DNA of 64,000 nucleotides from Roseobacter sinensis (GTDB lineage Bacteria > Pseudomonadota > Alphaproteobacteria > Rhodobacterales > Rhodobacteraceae). The position numbers and the translations under genes were made by a program. Within the stretch, counting starts at the first letter, position 1. Every line of letters starts with the position of its first letter. Under the pieces are notes generated by a model. The model was not told the origin of the DNA and made no database searches. It was given only the letters and a program-made list of their open reading frames with translations. The DNA lies in assembly GCF_025755255.1 (NCBI RefSeq), contig NZ_JALIEB010000008.1, positions 1-64,000 on the forward strand. The letters are read 5' to 3'. Shown one piece after another: positions 20,901 to 29,246 of the stretch.

Positions 20901-22021
20901 ACCGCGACGCCGGTCGCCTGCGGCCAGCTCAGGGTTCCGCCACCGACCGCGGCGCGGACGCCCGTGGTGCCCGGGCAGCTCGTCGGCAAACCGCGCGCCA
21001 CGCGCACGGCCAGATAGGCGAAGGCCTGCGCCTCCAGCATATCGCCATCGAGCCCGACCTCCTCGACGGGCATCACCGGACAGTCGAGCGAGACCGCGAG
21101 CATCTGCATCAGGACCGGGTTGTGACGGCCACCGCCCGTCACCAGAACGCGGGCAGGCGGTGTCGGGCAATGATGCATGCCTTCGGCGACGCCCGCGGCG
21201 CACATGGCGGTGAGCGTCGCGGTGGCATCCGCATCGCTCAGGTCGCGGATCATGCCGATCATCTCGGCGAAATCGTTGCGATCCAGAGACTTGGGCGGAA
21301 TGCGCGCGAAGTAGGGCTCGGCGAGAAACCGCTCCAACGCACCGCTTTCCACCGATCCTTGGCGTGCGATCCGGCCCCCTTCGTCGAAGGGCAGGCCTTG
21401 CCGGGTCAGCAACAGATCGTTGATCGGTGCATTGGCTGGCCCGGTGTCGAAGGCGAGCAGTGCGCCGGGCGTCTCGGGGCGATCAAACGAGGGATCCACA
21501 TAGGTCAGATTGCCCACGCCGCCGAGGTTCAGAAACGCAAGCGGCGCCTCTGCTCCGATGTGATGCGCGCAGGCGAAATGGAAGAAGGGCGCAAGTGGCG
21601 CGCCCTCGCCGCCAAGCTGCACATCAGCGCTGCGGAAATCCCAGACGACGGGCCGGCCAAGCGCCTCGGCCAGCCAGGCGCCGTCGCCCACCTGCAAGGT
21701 CCCGTGGGTCCGCGGCGCATGGGCGAGTGTCTGGCCGTGAAATCCTATCAGATCAACGCCTCCGACGCCCTGCAGCAGCTCCAGATGCGCCTGCTCGACA
21801 ACCTCGCGCGCCGCCTCGACCGCCGGGCCAGTCCACAGGCCCAGGGCTGCGCGCAACACGGTCTGTTCGGCTTCGCTATAGGCGCGGTAGAGCGTCTGCC
21901 CGAAACGGCCGATCCGGTGCCCGTCGGTGACCACCACCGCGGCATCCACACCATCGAGCGAGGTGCCGCTCATGGCGCCCAACGCCGTCACATCGCCGGA
22001 TTTGCGAATGGCCCTTTTCAA
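20897..22021 (-). CDS. anmK: anhydro-N-acetylmuramic acid kinase
   Basis: AnmK phosphorylates and hydrolyses anhydro-MurNAc to MurNAc-6-phosphate in cell-wall recycling. The phosphate-binding motif [16 protein letters not shown] is at the N-terminus. [22 protein letters not shown] and [12 protein letters not shown] follow in the family order. I chose a TTG start at 22021, preceded by AAGGAAAAGG, giving 374 residues (the E. coli protein is 369). An ATG at 22084 would extend the protein up to the divergent tyrS start. It works in the same pathway as NagZ at 37213. Confidence 0.93.
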   Translation of the reverse strand: MKRAIRKSGDVTALGAMSGTSLDGVDAAVVVTDGHRIGRFGQTLYRAYSEAEQTVLRAALGLWTGPAVEAAREVVEQAHLELLQGVGGVDLIGFHGQTLAHAPRTHGTLQVGDGAWLAEALGRPVVWDFRSADVQLGGEGAPLAPFFHFACAHHIGAEAPLAFLNLGGVGNLTYVDPSFDRPETPGALLAFDTGPANAPINDLLLTRQGLPFDEGGRIARQGSVESGALERFLAEPYFARIPPKSLDRNDFAEMIGMIRDLSDADATATLTAMCAAGVAEGMHHCPTPPARVLVTGGGRHNPVLMQMLAVSLDCPVMPVEEVGLDGDMLEAQAFAYLAVRVARGLPTSCPGTTGVRAAVGGGTLSWPQATGVAV

Positions 22022-22085
22022 AGCCTTTTCCTTTGTCTGCGCACCGCCTATAGAGTGTGCGCAATTCCAGCCGAGAGCAAGCACG

Positions 22086-23336
22086 ATGACCTACCACCCG
22101 AAGTCGGATTTTGTGACCGTGATGATGGAGCGCGGGTTCCTCGCGGATTGCACCGACTATCAAGGGCTGGACGAGGCGCTGCTGAAGGGCGGGCAGCCCG
22201 GCTACATCGGGTTTGATGCCACGGCAAAGTCTCTGCACGTGGGCTCGCTCATCCAGATCATGATGCTGCGCTGGCTGCAGAAAACAGGCAACAAGCCGAT
22301 TACCCTCATGGGCGGCGGCACCACGAAGGTAGGCGATCCGTCCTTTCGCGCAGACGAGCGCCCGCTCCTGAGCCCAGACGAGATTGACGAGAACATCGCG
22401 GGCATCAAACAGGTGTTTTCGGCTTATCTGACCTATGGCGACGGGCCGACCGGCGCGATGATGATCAACAACGCCGAATGGCTCGATGATCTGAATTACC
22501 TCGATTTCCTGCGCGACATCGGGCGGCATTTCTCGATCAACCGGATGCTGTCGTTTGAGAGCGTGAAGTCGCGGCTCGACCGCGAGCAGTCGCTGAGTTT
22601 TCTCGAGTTCAACTACATGATCCTGCAGGCCTATGACTTCATGGAGCTGCACCGCCGCTATGGCTGCATTCTGCAGATGGGCGGCTCGGATCAGTGGGGC
22701 AATATTGTGAACGGGATTGATCTGACCAGGCGGGTGATCGATGGAGAAGTCTACGGGCTGACCTCACCGCTGCTGACCACCTCGGACGGCAAGAAGATGG
22801 GCAAGTCGCAGTCGGGCGCCGTCTGGCTGAACGCAGAGATGCTGGCGCCCTATGAGTTCTGGCAGTTCTGGCGAAACACCACGGACGCGGACGTGGGCCG
22901 GTTTCTCAAGCTTTACACCGAGCTTGCCGTGGACGAGTGTGAGCGGCTAGGATCGTTGCAAGGTTCTGAGATTAACGAAGCGAAGATCCGGCTGGCCAAT
23001 GAGGTGACCACGCTTCTGCATGGCGCTGAGGCCGCGGCGGCCGCAGAATCCACCGCACGCGAGGTCTTCGAGAAGGGCGGTGTGGGGGACGATCTGCCGA
23101 CGCTCACCTTGAGCGCGGACGATCTGGGCGACGGGATCTCAATCGTACAACTGATCGTGCGGTCGGGTCTTGCAGGCTCCGGCAAGGAGGCCAAGCGTCT
23201 CATTGCCGAGAACGGCGCCCGCATGGATGACCAGCCGCTGACCAACGCAGGCCTTATGATCGACGCAGGCGCGCTTTCAAACCCGATCAAGCTGAGCGCT
23301 GGCAAGAAACGCCACGCTCTGGTGCAACTGGGTTAG
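22086..23336 (+). CDS. tyrS: tyrosyl-tRNA synthetase
   Basis: This is a 416-residue class I synthetase that charges tRNA-Tyr. The HIGH-type motif is in [14 protein letters not shown], the tyrosine pocket contains YDF and [10 protein letters not shown], and the KMSKS-type loop reads [11 protein letters not shown]-terminal S4-like RNA-binding domain is present ([21 protein letters not shown]). The ATG at 22086 leads directly into the conserved N-terminus. It is divergent from anmK with about 64 bases between the chosen starts. Confidence 0.97.
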   Translation: MTYHPKSDFVTVMMERGFLADCTDYQGLDEALLKGGQPGYIGFDATAKSLHVGSLIQIMMLRWLQKTGNKPITLMGGGTTKVGDPSFRADERPLLSPDEIDENIAGIKQVFSAYLTYGDGPTGAMMINNAEWLDDLNYLDFLRDIGRHFSINRMLSFESVKSRLDREQSLSFLEFNYMILQAYDFMELHRRYGCILQMGGSDQWGNIVNGIDLTRRVIDGEVYGLTSPLLTTSDGKKMGKSQSGAVWLNAEMLAPYEFWQFWRNTTDADVGRFLKLYTELAVDECERLGSLQGSEINEAKIRLANEVTTLLHGAEAAAAAESTAREVFEKGGVGDDLPTLTLSADDLGDGISIVQLIVRSGLAGSGKEAKRLIAENGARMDDQPLTNAGLMIDAGALSNPIKLSAGKKRHALVQLG

Positions 23337-23437
23337 AGCGGCTCGCGTTGAGACGATTTCAAACGCGCTGCGTCCCGCCGGTGGCGCAACCACGGGTTTG
23401 ACTGTCGGACGCGTCTGATCGGCCGCAACGCGCTCTA
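23334..23437. repeat. palindromic extragenic element bounded by TAGAGCG / CGCTCTA
   Basis: TAGAGCG at 23334-23340 includes the tyrS stop codon. Its complement CGCTCTA at 23431-23437 includes the stop codon of the convergent small gene. Inside lie GCGTTGAGACG and CCGCAACGCG, a further imperfect complementary pair. The layout resembles a short palindromic element inserted between two gene ends and donating both stops. TAGAGCG also forms the fabH stop at 32493. Transcription termination is an alternative role. Confidence 0.4.
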
Positions 23438-23566
23438 GAACCAGAGCAACTCCACCAGGCTCAGGATGCCGAAAACGGGGATCGACATCCCCACGGCGAT
23501 CAGTGTTGCAGCTGTCTTGGTCAGACGCGGAGCGGGGGCAGCAATGCTCATTGCAGATTTTTTCAT
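23435..23566 (-). CDS. 43-residue single-span membrane peptide
   Basis: A short frame begins with ATG at 23566, preceded by GAGG, and ends in TAG. The product begins MKKSAMSIAAPAPRL, continues as a hydrophobic stretch of about 20 residues (TAATLIAVGMSIPVFGILSL) and ends VELLWF. The composition is that of a single-pass inner-membrane microprotein with a positively charged N-terminus. No family is recognised. It lies in a 270-bp gap between tyrS and the FemAB-like gene, convergent with tyrS. Confidence 0.5.
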   Translation of the reverse strand: MKKSAMSIAAPAPRLTKTAATLIAVGMSIPVFGILSLVELLWF

Positions 23567-23612
23567 GACCTCATTAACGCCGATTTAGGTTTCGGTTCGG
23601 TTAACTGTGGCC

Positions 23613-24497
23613 ATGTTTGACAGCGCGCCCCAGGACACCCCGCCCGCCTTGCAGCAAAGCGCCGAATTCGCCCGCGCGCTTGAAGAGGCGGGGACGCCCG
23701 CCCTGCAATTGCCCGATGGCACGCTGGTATTGCGACGGCAGTTCGGGCCGCTCCCCGTCAGCATGATCACGCGACCGCTGACCACAACCGCTTCGGGCCT
23801 CGCCGGCTTGGCCCGCGCTGTGCCCGTGAAGGGGCCGAGACTCCTCTCTCCGGACCGGCCCCTGCCGTTGCACGAGATCGGCGCGCTGCCTCTGATCAGC
23901 CCCGCGACCGTCGCTGTGCTCGACCTGCGACCCGATGAGGAGACGCTGATGGGTGGCCTCCACCCGAAGTGGCGCAACCGGCTGCGCCACGGCCAGGCAC
24001 ATGGCCTGCGCATCACCCGTCAGAACATGCCGGCCGATCCCGGCCATTGGCTGGTGCAGGCGGATCTGGTGCAGCAGGCAGCGCGCGGCTATCGCGGCTG
24101 GCCCACCCCACTGACACTGGCATTTGGCCGCGCCAATCCCGGCAAATCGAAGCTTTTCGTGGCTCATTGGGGCAGCGAGCCAGTCGCCGCGATGCTGATC
24201 CTGCGGCATGGCCGCGGCGCCACCTATCACATCGGCCACACGCGACCGTCCGGGCGGCTGATGTCCGCGCATACGGTGCTGATGTGGTCGGTGATGCTCT
24301 GGGCCAAGTCGAAAGGTGTGGAGTTTCTTGATCTGGGAACAATCAACAGCGAGGACGCGAAAGGGCTGGAGCGGTTCAAGCTTGGCACCGGCGCCCGCGC
24401 GCGACCCTTGGGCGGCACCTGGGTCTGGTGGCCGCCGCTGACGACCCTCGCCCGCCCCGTCGCAAGGATCGACCGCCGCCTGATGGGCCTCGACTAG
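23613..24497 (+). CDS. GNAT/FemAB-like acyltransferase
   Basis: This 294-residue protein resembles the FemAB-like/BioF2-like branch of the GNAT fold, in which tandem GNAT domains move amino acids or acyl groups. Visible parts are LHPKWRNRLRHGQAHGLRI, a typical FemAB helix, FVAHWGSEPVAAMLILRHG, and EFLDLGTINSEDAKGLERFKLGTGA near the end. The start is uncertain: GTG at 23607 or ATG at 23613. Function in this organism is unknown, and cell-envelope modification is a guess. Confidence 0.72.
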   Translation: MFDSAPQDTPPALQQSAEFARALEEAGTPALQLPDGTLVLRRQFGPLPVSMITRPLTTTASGLAGLARAVPVKGPRLLSPDRPLPLHEIGALPLISPATVAVLDLRPDEETLMGGLHPKWRNRLRHGQAHGLRITRQNMPADPGHWLVQADLVQQAARGYRGWPTPLTLAFGRANPGKSKLFVAHWGSEPVAAMLILRHGRGATYHIGHTRPSGRLMSAHTVLMWSVMLWAKSKGVEFLDLGTINSEDAKGLERFKLGTGARARPLGGTWVWWPPLTTLARPVARIDRRLMGLD

Positions 24498-24517
24498 ACA
24501 GCGCGCTGCGGGCATGA

Positions 24518-24541
24518 TGATCTGAACGCGCGTTCAGATCA
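24518..24541. promoter_or_regulatory. perfect 24-bp palindrome, likely TetR-type operator
   Basis: The half-site TGATCTGAACGC is followed immediately by its exact complement, giving 24 bp of perfect dyad symmetry that ends 11 bases before the SDR start codon. The core TGAAC-GCGC-GTTCA has the form of operators bound by TetR/AcrR dimers. No regulator gene is adjacent, so the cognate protein is elsewhere. Its position over the expected promoter/leader suggests repression. Confidence 0.75.
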
Positions 24542-24552
24542 GGGAGGGCGCG

Positions 24553-25308
24553 ATGGACCTGAAAGACACGGCCGCGGTGATCACCGGCGGCGCATCTGGC
24601 CTTGGGGAAGCCACCGCGCGTCACTTCGCGGCGAAGGGCGCCACGGTGACACTGCTCGACCGGGACGCAACGCGGGCGCGGCAAGTCGCAGAGGAGATCG
24701 GGGGGCATTTCGCCGAGACCGACGTGACCGACGAACCCTCGGTCAGCGCGGCACTCGAGCACGCGCGTGCGCAGATGGGGCGCATTACCGTCGCGGTAAA
24801 CTGCGCGGGGATCGCCGATGCAGCGAAGACAATCGGGCGCGAAGGGCCGCACCCCCTGCCGCTCTTTCAGCGCACCATCGACATCAACCTCGTGGGCACC
24901 TTCAACGTGGCGCGGCTGGCGGCTGCAGCCATGCAGGACAACACGCCGGATGCGGAGGGGGCGCGGGGTGTGATCATCAACACCGCCTCCATCGCCGCCT
25001 TCGACGGGCAAAAGGGGCAGACGGCCTATGCCGCCTCGAAAGGCGGTGTGGTGGGGCTGGGGCTGCCGATGGCGCGGGATCTGGCAAAGCTCGGCATCCG
25101 GGTGATGACCATCGCGCCGGGCATCTTCGCCACGCCGATGCTGGCGGGCCTGGGCGAAGAGGTGCAGACGGAGCTGGCTGCAGACGTCCCCTGCCCGCCA
25201 CGTCTCGGCGATCCGGCGGAATTCGGACGGCTCGCGGCCTTCATCGTCAGCTGCGGCTATCTGAACGGCGAGGTCATCCGCATCGACGGAGCCTTGCGGA
25301 TGCGCTGA
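24553..25308 (+). CDS. SDR, 3-hydroxyacyl-CoA dehydrogenase type 2-like
   Basis: This is a 251-residue short-chain dehydrogenase with TGGASGLG, the NCAG motif, and an active site of S in NTASIAA with YAASK. The segment PHPLPLFQRTIDINLVGTFNV and the ending GEVIRIDGALRM are characteristic of the HSD17B10 / 3-hydroxyacyl-CoA dehydrogenase type 2 group, which oxidises short-chain 3-hydroxyacyl-CoAs. A role in fatty- or branched-acid breakdown is likely. It starts 11 bases after the 24-bp palindrome, so it is probably under a ligand-responsive repressor. Confidence 0.88.
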   Translation: MDLKDTAAVITGGASGLGEATARHFAAKGATVTLLDRDATRARQVAEEIGGHFAETDVTDEPSVSAALEHARAQMGRITVAVNCAGIADAAKTIGREGPHPLPLFQRTIDINLVGTFNVARLAAAAMQDNTPDAEGARGVIINTASIAAFDGQKGQTAYAASKGGVVGLGLPMARDLAKLGIRVMTIAPGIFATPMLAGLGEEVQTELAADVPCPPRLGDPAEFGRLAAFIVSCGYLNGEVIRIDGALRMR

Positions 25309-25345
25309 CGCAATTCGCGTTGAACTTGCATCCCCTGTCGCTGCC

Positions 25346-25362
25346 TGATTTCAATGAAATCA
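25346..25362. repeat. 17-bp inverted repeat between convergent genes
   Basis: TGATTTC-AAT-GAAATCA has perfect 7-bp arms around a 3-base centre. It lies between the convergent 3' ends of the SDR gene and the ABC-F gene, where an operator is not expected. It may be a small terminator-like stem, but no T-run follows. Confidence 0.4.
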
Positions 25363-25407
25363 ACGCAATTGGTGACATGTGTTGTCTCAGGTCAAGGGCG
25401 AAACGCT

Positions 25408-27216
25408 TTAGGAAGCCGCCTTCTCCTCCAGCAGGAGCCATTCATCTTCCGCCGCCGCGAGCTTGTGCTGGCGTTCGATCAGCGCCTCGCTGGCCTTCTG
25501 AAACTTCACCGGTTGCTCGGAAAAGAGCGCTGGGTCGCTCAACAACTCTTCAAGTTTGCCGATTTCCGCCTCCAGCCGCGCGATCTCGTCCGGAAGGGCC
25601 TCGAGACGATGCCGTTCGGTGAAGCTCAGGCCGGGTTTGGTGGCGGCTTTCGGCTTCTCGGCGACAGCCGCAGGTTTGGCTTTCGGCGCGCTCTGCGATG
25701 CGTCCTGCGGCTTGCGCTGGCGCTGGTAGTCGCTCCATCCACCCGCATAGACCGTCGCGCGTCCGTCCCCCTCCATCGCGATCGTGGTTGCGGCCACGCG
25801 GTCGAGAAAATCGCGATCGTGGCTCACCAGCAGCACCGTACCATCGTAGGTCGCCAGCAGCTCCTGCAAGAGGTCGAGCGTTTCCACATCGAGGTCATTT
25901 GTCGGCTCGTCCAGCACCAGAAGGTTGCTGGGCCGGGCCATAATCCGGGCCAGCAGCAGCCGCGCCTTCTCACCACCCGAGAGCGCGCGCACCGGCGCAC
26001 GGGCCTGCGCCTCGTCAAAGAGGAACTCCTTGAGATAGCCGACCACATGTTTCGGCGTCCCCCGCACCATGATCTGATCGGCCTTGCCCGAGACCCGCAT
26101 TTCCGGATCACCGGTCAGGCTCTCCCAGAGGCTGAGATCGGGGTTGAGTTGCGCGCGCGCCTGATCGAACAGCGCAAGCGCGAGGTTGGTGCCCAGCGTG
26201 ACGGTACCGGCATCGGGCGGCTCCCGGCCGATCAACATGTTGAGCAGGGTCGTCTTGCCCACACCGTTCGGCCCGACCAGCGCGATGCGGTCGCCGCGCT
26301 GCACGGTCAGCGAAAAGGGCCGCAGGATGATCCTGTCGCCGAAGGCCTTGGAGAGGCCCTGCGCCTCGATCACCTTGCGCCCCGACTTTGGCCCCGCGTC
26401 CAGCGCCATGGCCGCCGTGCCCTGCCGCTTGATCTGGGCCGCGCGCTCCGCCCTCAGGTCCTGCAAGGCACGCACCCGGCCCTGGTTGCGCTTGCGCCGC
26501 GCCGAGATCCCCTCGACCGCCCAGCGCGCCTCGGCCTTGATCTTGCGGTTGAGCTTGTGCCGCTGCGTGTCCTCCTCCTCCCAGACCGTATCGCGCCACG
26601 CCTCGAAGGCGGCGAAGCCCTTCTCCTGGCGCCGCACCACACCACGGTCCACCCAGAGCGTCGCACGAGTCAGTGCACGCAAAAACGCGCGGTCATGGCT
26701 GATGATCACGCAGGCCTTGCGGCTTTGCGCCAGCTCCTCTTCGAGCCAGGCAATTGCCTCGATATCCAGATGGTTGGTCGGTTCATCCAACAGCATCAGG
26801 TCCGGGCTGCCCGCCATCAGCCGCGCAAGCGCGGCGCGCCGCCGCTCGCCACCACTTGCGGTCTCGACCGGGCGCGCCGGGTCGAACTTGAGCCCTGCCC
26901 CCGCGCGTTCGACCAGGTACATCTCGGACGGATCCAGCCCGTCGGCCGCAAAATCACCCAGCGTCGCAAAGCCGGCCAGATCCGGATCCTGCTCCATATA
27001 GCCGACAGAGACACCCGGCCCGGGCACAACCTCGCCCCGGTCCGGCTCCACAAGCCCGGCCATCACCTTCATGAGGGTCGATTTGCCGGAACCGTTGCGT
27101 CCGACCAGCGCCACCCGGTCTGCGGGCTGGATGACGAGGCTGAGATCGTCGAACACCGGATCGCCACCGAAGGTGAGCGAAATCTCGGTGAGTTGCAGAA
27201 GGGGAACGCGGGCCAT
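25408..27216 (-). CDS. ABC-F family ATPase (Uup-like)
   Basis: This 602-residue soluble protein has two ABC ATPase domains and no membrane segments. Walker A motifs are GRNGSGKST and GPNGVGKTT, signatures are ASGGERRRAALARLM and LSGGEKARLLLARIM, and Walker B segments are LDEPTNHLD and LDEPTNDLD. The inter-domain linker is basic, and a C-terminal coiled coil (after about 530) contains RLEAEIGKLEELL, as in Uup. ABC-F proteins act on ribosomes, and Uup also affects DNA transactions. It lies in a minus-strand series with olsB and bamE. Confidence 0.93.
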   Translation of the reverse strand: MARVPLLQLTEISLTFGGDPVFDDLSLVIQPADRVALVGRNGSGKSTLMKVMAGLVEPDRGEVVPGPGVSVGYMEQDPDLAGFATLGDFAADGLDPSEMYLVERAGAGLKFDPARPVETASGGERRRAALARLMAGSPDLMLLDEPTNHLDIEAIAWLEEELAQSRKACVIISHDRAFLRALTRATLWVDRGVVRRQEKGFAAFEAWRDTVWEEEDTQRHKLNRKIKAEARWAVEGISARRKRNQGRVRALQDLRAERAAQIKRQGTAAMALDAGPKSGRKVIEAQGLSKAFGDRIILRPFSLTVQRGDRIALVGPNGVGKTTLLNMLIGREPPDAGTVTLGTNLALALFDQARAQLNPDLSLWESLTGDPEMRVSGKADQIMVRGTPKHVVGYLKEFLFDEAQARAPVRALSGGEKARLLLARIMARPSNLLVLDEPTNDLDVETLDLLQELLATYDGTVLLVSHDRDFLDRVAATTIAMEGDGRATVYAGGWSDYQRQRKPQDASQSAPKAKPAAVAEKPKAATKPGLSFTERHRLEALPDEIARLEAEIGKLEELLSDPALFSEQPVKFQKASEALIERQHKLAAAEDEWLLLEEKAAS

Positions 27217-27263
27217 GACCGCCAGCTAAGCCGCACGGCACCGAAGGTCAACTTGGGCTGTTT

Positions 27264-27282
27264 CTTCTGGCCAAAAATATCC
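27264..27282 (-). repeat. copy of dispersed GGATATTT-TGGCCAGAAG motif
   Basis: The plus strand reads CTTCTGGCCAAAAATATCC. Its complement matches the motif at 55871-55889 in 18 of 19 positions. It sits between olsB and the ABC-F gene. Repetition of a 19-mer in unrelated intergenic positions suggests a family-specific extragenic element. Confidence 0.5.
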
Positions 27283-27301
27283 TCGCCGAAGGCAAGAAGT
27301 C

Positions 27302-28027
27302 TCAGGCCAGCGCCCGCAACAGGCGTTTGCGGGCGTCGGGAATCGCGCCGATCTCCACGCCCGTGAAGACATGCAGCGTGTTCATCTGACGATCCACGAC
27401 GGCATGGTCGCTGACCCACCCCCCCATCATGAGATACGTGCGCAGCAGCGGCGGCATCCGCGCCATGGCCTTCTTCAGATCCGGCTTGCGCCGCAGCCGC
27501 GCGGCAAAGCGGAAGACGTCCGGCGCCTTGACCCGCGGCAGCCAGTGCTTGGGCGCGAGGTGACGGGCCTTCAGCATCGCAAAGGCATCGAGGTAGTCGG
27601 CCGTTTCCGTCCCCGCGAAGGACGAGCAGCCGAAGAGCAGCCGAACGTCATGCGCGTCGACGTAAGCGGTCATCGCCGCCCAGGCGACCCGCAGGATATC
27701 CGGATCGCGCAGATCGGGGTCGATGCAGAAGCGACCCATTTCGACCATCCGACCCTCGAACGTCTCGAGCGCCGACAACTCGTAGTATTGCGCAGCGTAG
27801 CTGGCCGAGAGCTCCGCGCCGGTCAGTTCGAGCATCCGGAAGGTGCAGACCAGCGTCCCGGTCGCTTCCTCTTCGATCAGAATATGTGTGCACCGCTCAT
27901 CAAAGGCGTCGATGTCGCGATCGACCGGCAAGCCGAAGCAGCACGCGCGCAACCGCTGTGCCGCGTCGATATCCTGCGGCGTCGATGCGGTGCGCGCCAG
28001 ATGGCGGCCCCTCCGAAAAGAGATCAT
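27302..28027 (-). CDS. olsB: L-ornithine N-alpha-acyltransferase OlsB
   Basis: OlsB moves a 3-hydroxyacyl group from ACP to ornithine, the first step of phosphate-free ornithine lipid synthesis. The 241-residue protein belongs to the acyl-homoserine-lactone-synthase-like GNAT fold. Diagnostic segments are FDERCTHILIEE, EMGRFCIDPDLRDPDILRVAW, LFGCSSFAGT and PLLRTYLMMGGWVSDHAVVD. The start at 28027 is at the family N-terminus. olsA, needed for the second step, is not in the window. A candidate Pho box lies 52-68 bases upstream of the start, which fits the known phosphate-starvation control of olsB in rhizobia. Confidence 0.93.
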   Translation of the reverse strand: MISFRRGRHLARTASTPQDIDAAQRLRACCFGLPVDRDIDAFDERCTHILIEEEATGTLVCTFRMLELTGAELSASYAAQYYELSALETFEGRMVEMGRFCIDPDLRDPDILRVAWAAMTAYVDAHDVRLLFGCSSFAGTETADYLDAFAMLKARHLAPKHWLPRVKAPDVFRFAARLRRKPDLKKAMARMPPLLRTYLMMGGWVSDHAVVDRQMNTLHVFTGVEIGAIPDARKRLLRALA

Positions 28028-28078
28028 CGCAGCCTCCGGTGCAGCGCTGCCAGTCTCCGCGCTTCTATCACAGGCTTC

Positions 28079-28095
28079 TTGACGGTCGCGTGACA
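28079..28095 (-). promoter_or_regulatory. candidate Pho box upstream of olsB
   Basis: On the minus strand TGTCACGCGACCGTCAA contains TGTCA and CGTCA spaced 11 bases apart, the geometry of PhoB direct repeats (consensus CTGTCAT repeated with an 11-base period). About ten of the fourteen consensus positions match. It is 52-68 bases before the olsB start, immediately after the bamE stop. Confidence 0.4.
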
Positions 28096-28098
28096 CTC

Positions 28099-28581
28099 TT
28101 AGTTGTCGATATCTGCCGCCCCGGGTGTGAAGCGGCCGATGTTGCCGAGAAGCTGCCGCAGGAAGGTCGTATCGCGCACACCCGAGCTTGTCACACGGCG
28201 CGTCAGCGGCACGACCTGGCCGCGCTCCAGACCGAAAGTCTCCAGGTTGGTCACCACGCCGGCCTCATTGAAGCTGATCGCCAGGACCTGCCGGTCGATG
28301 ACCTGCGGCTCCAGCATGGCGACCGTGCGGATGCGGCTGCGCACGAAATACATCGCATCGTCGCCAAGGACCGAGCCCGATGCGGCCGAGCCCAGCGTCT
28401 CTTCCACGCTGTCGCGCGTGTCGATGCCCACGACGATCTGCTCCAGATCTTCCGGCGGCGGGAAGTAGCCGTGATCCCGATAGATCCCGCCGCATGCCGT
28501 CAACGATATGCAGGCGGCAATCAGCACCAATCTGCGTACGCTCGGCGGCATCATCCCCATCACCGCATTTCCGAAACCCAT
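28099..28581 (-). CDS. bamE: outer membrane protein assembly factor BamE (SmpA/OmlA)
   Basis: This 160-residue lipoprotein has a signal peptide ending in the lipobox LTAC, then GGIYRDHGYFPPPEDLEQIVVGIDTRDSVEETLG, the start of the SmpA/OmlA fold. BamE supports the BAM complex that inserts beta-barrels in the outer membrane. The ATG at 28581 follows AGGTGG at good spacing. An ATG at 28608 is possible but adds a basic tail. It is divergent from yceD and upstream of olsB on the same strand. Confidence 0.9.
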   Translation of the reverse strand: MGFGNAVMGMMPPSVRRLVLIAACISLTACGGIYRDHGYFPPPEDLEQIVVGIDTRDSVEETLGSAASGSVLGDDAMYFVRSRIRTVAMLEPQVIDRQVLAISFNEAGVVTNLETFGLERGQVVPLTRRVTSSGVRDTTFLRQLLGNIGRFTPGAADIDN

Positions 28582-28667
28582 TCCACCTGCCCTCTTGCCC
28601 TTACGCACTGCGGCTTTTATCTCGCTTACACCATGGACCGCCCGAGGTTCAAGAAACGAAAGTGCTT

Positions 28668-29225
28668 ATGGCCCAGCAGCCTCCCCCCTCGCCCGGCGCC
28701 CTGCGTGTCGCCGAGTTAACCCAGAACAGGCCGACGCCTTTCGCCCTGAGCCCCGATGCCGGAACGCTGCAGGCGCTGGCCGCCGAGCTCGACCTGCTGG
28801 GTCTGCGCAAGCTCACCTTCACCGGTGACGTCAGCGCGCAGGGCGACCGTGATTGGAGGCTGACCGGCCAGCTGGGCGCAACCGTTGTGCAGCCCTGTGG
28901 CGTGACACTGGAGCCGGTCACCACCCGCATCGAAACCCCGGTGGAGCGTCACTACCTCGCCCAGTATGAAGAGATCACCGCCCCCGAAGTCGAGATGCCG
29001 GAGGATGACAGCACCGAACCTCTTGGGCGCTGGATCGAACCCCATGCGGTGATGGTCGAAGCGCTCGTGCTGTCCCTGCCGCTCTACCCGCGCAGCGCCG
29101 GCGCGGATCTGGGCGAACAGGTCTTTGCAGAGCCGGGCGTCACACCGATGCGCGATGAAGACACAAAGCCCTTTGCGGGGCTGGCCGATCTCAAGGCGCA
29201 GATGTCGAAAGACGCGAAAGACTGA
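28668..29225 (+). CDS. DUF177 / YceD family protein
   Basis: This 185-residue cytosolic protein has the DUF177 pattern: LRKLTFTGDVSAQGDRDWRLTGQLGATVVQPCGVTLEPV and later YPRSAGADL. The usual neighbour of YceD is rpmF, and family members are linked to 23S rRNA stability. The usual N-terminus begins at ATG 28668, and the longer upstream frame is in the opposing bamE gene. Here one gene, a hydrolase, lies between it and rpmF. Confidence 0.9.
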   Translation: MAQQPPPSPGALRVAELTQNRPTPFALSPDAGTLQALAAELDLLGLRKLTFTGDVSAQGDRDWRLTGQLGATVVQPCGVTLEPVTTRIETPVERHYLAQYEEITAPEVEMPEDDSTEPLGRWIEPHAVMVEALVLSLPLYPRSAGADLGEQVFAEPGVTPMRDEDTKPFAGLADLKAQMSKDAKD

Positions 29226-29246
29226 CCCACAAAGAAGGCGAATGCC

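Noticed and set aside
19784-22216. 810-codon plus-strand open frame
   Set aside because: It is antisense to the FAD oxidoreductase and anmK genes and runs through the cupin gene. Its product is Arg/Ala/Gly/His-rich without domain motifs.
25354-27366. 670-codon plus-strand open frame
   Set aside because: Antisense to the ABC-F gene, whose two complete ATPase domains are unmistakable. It is a high-GC shadow.
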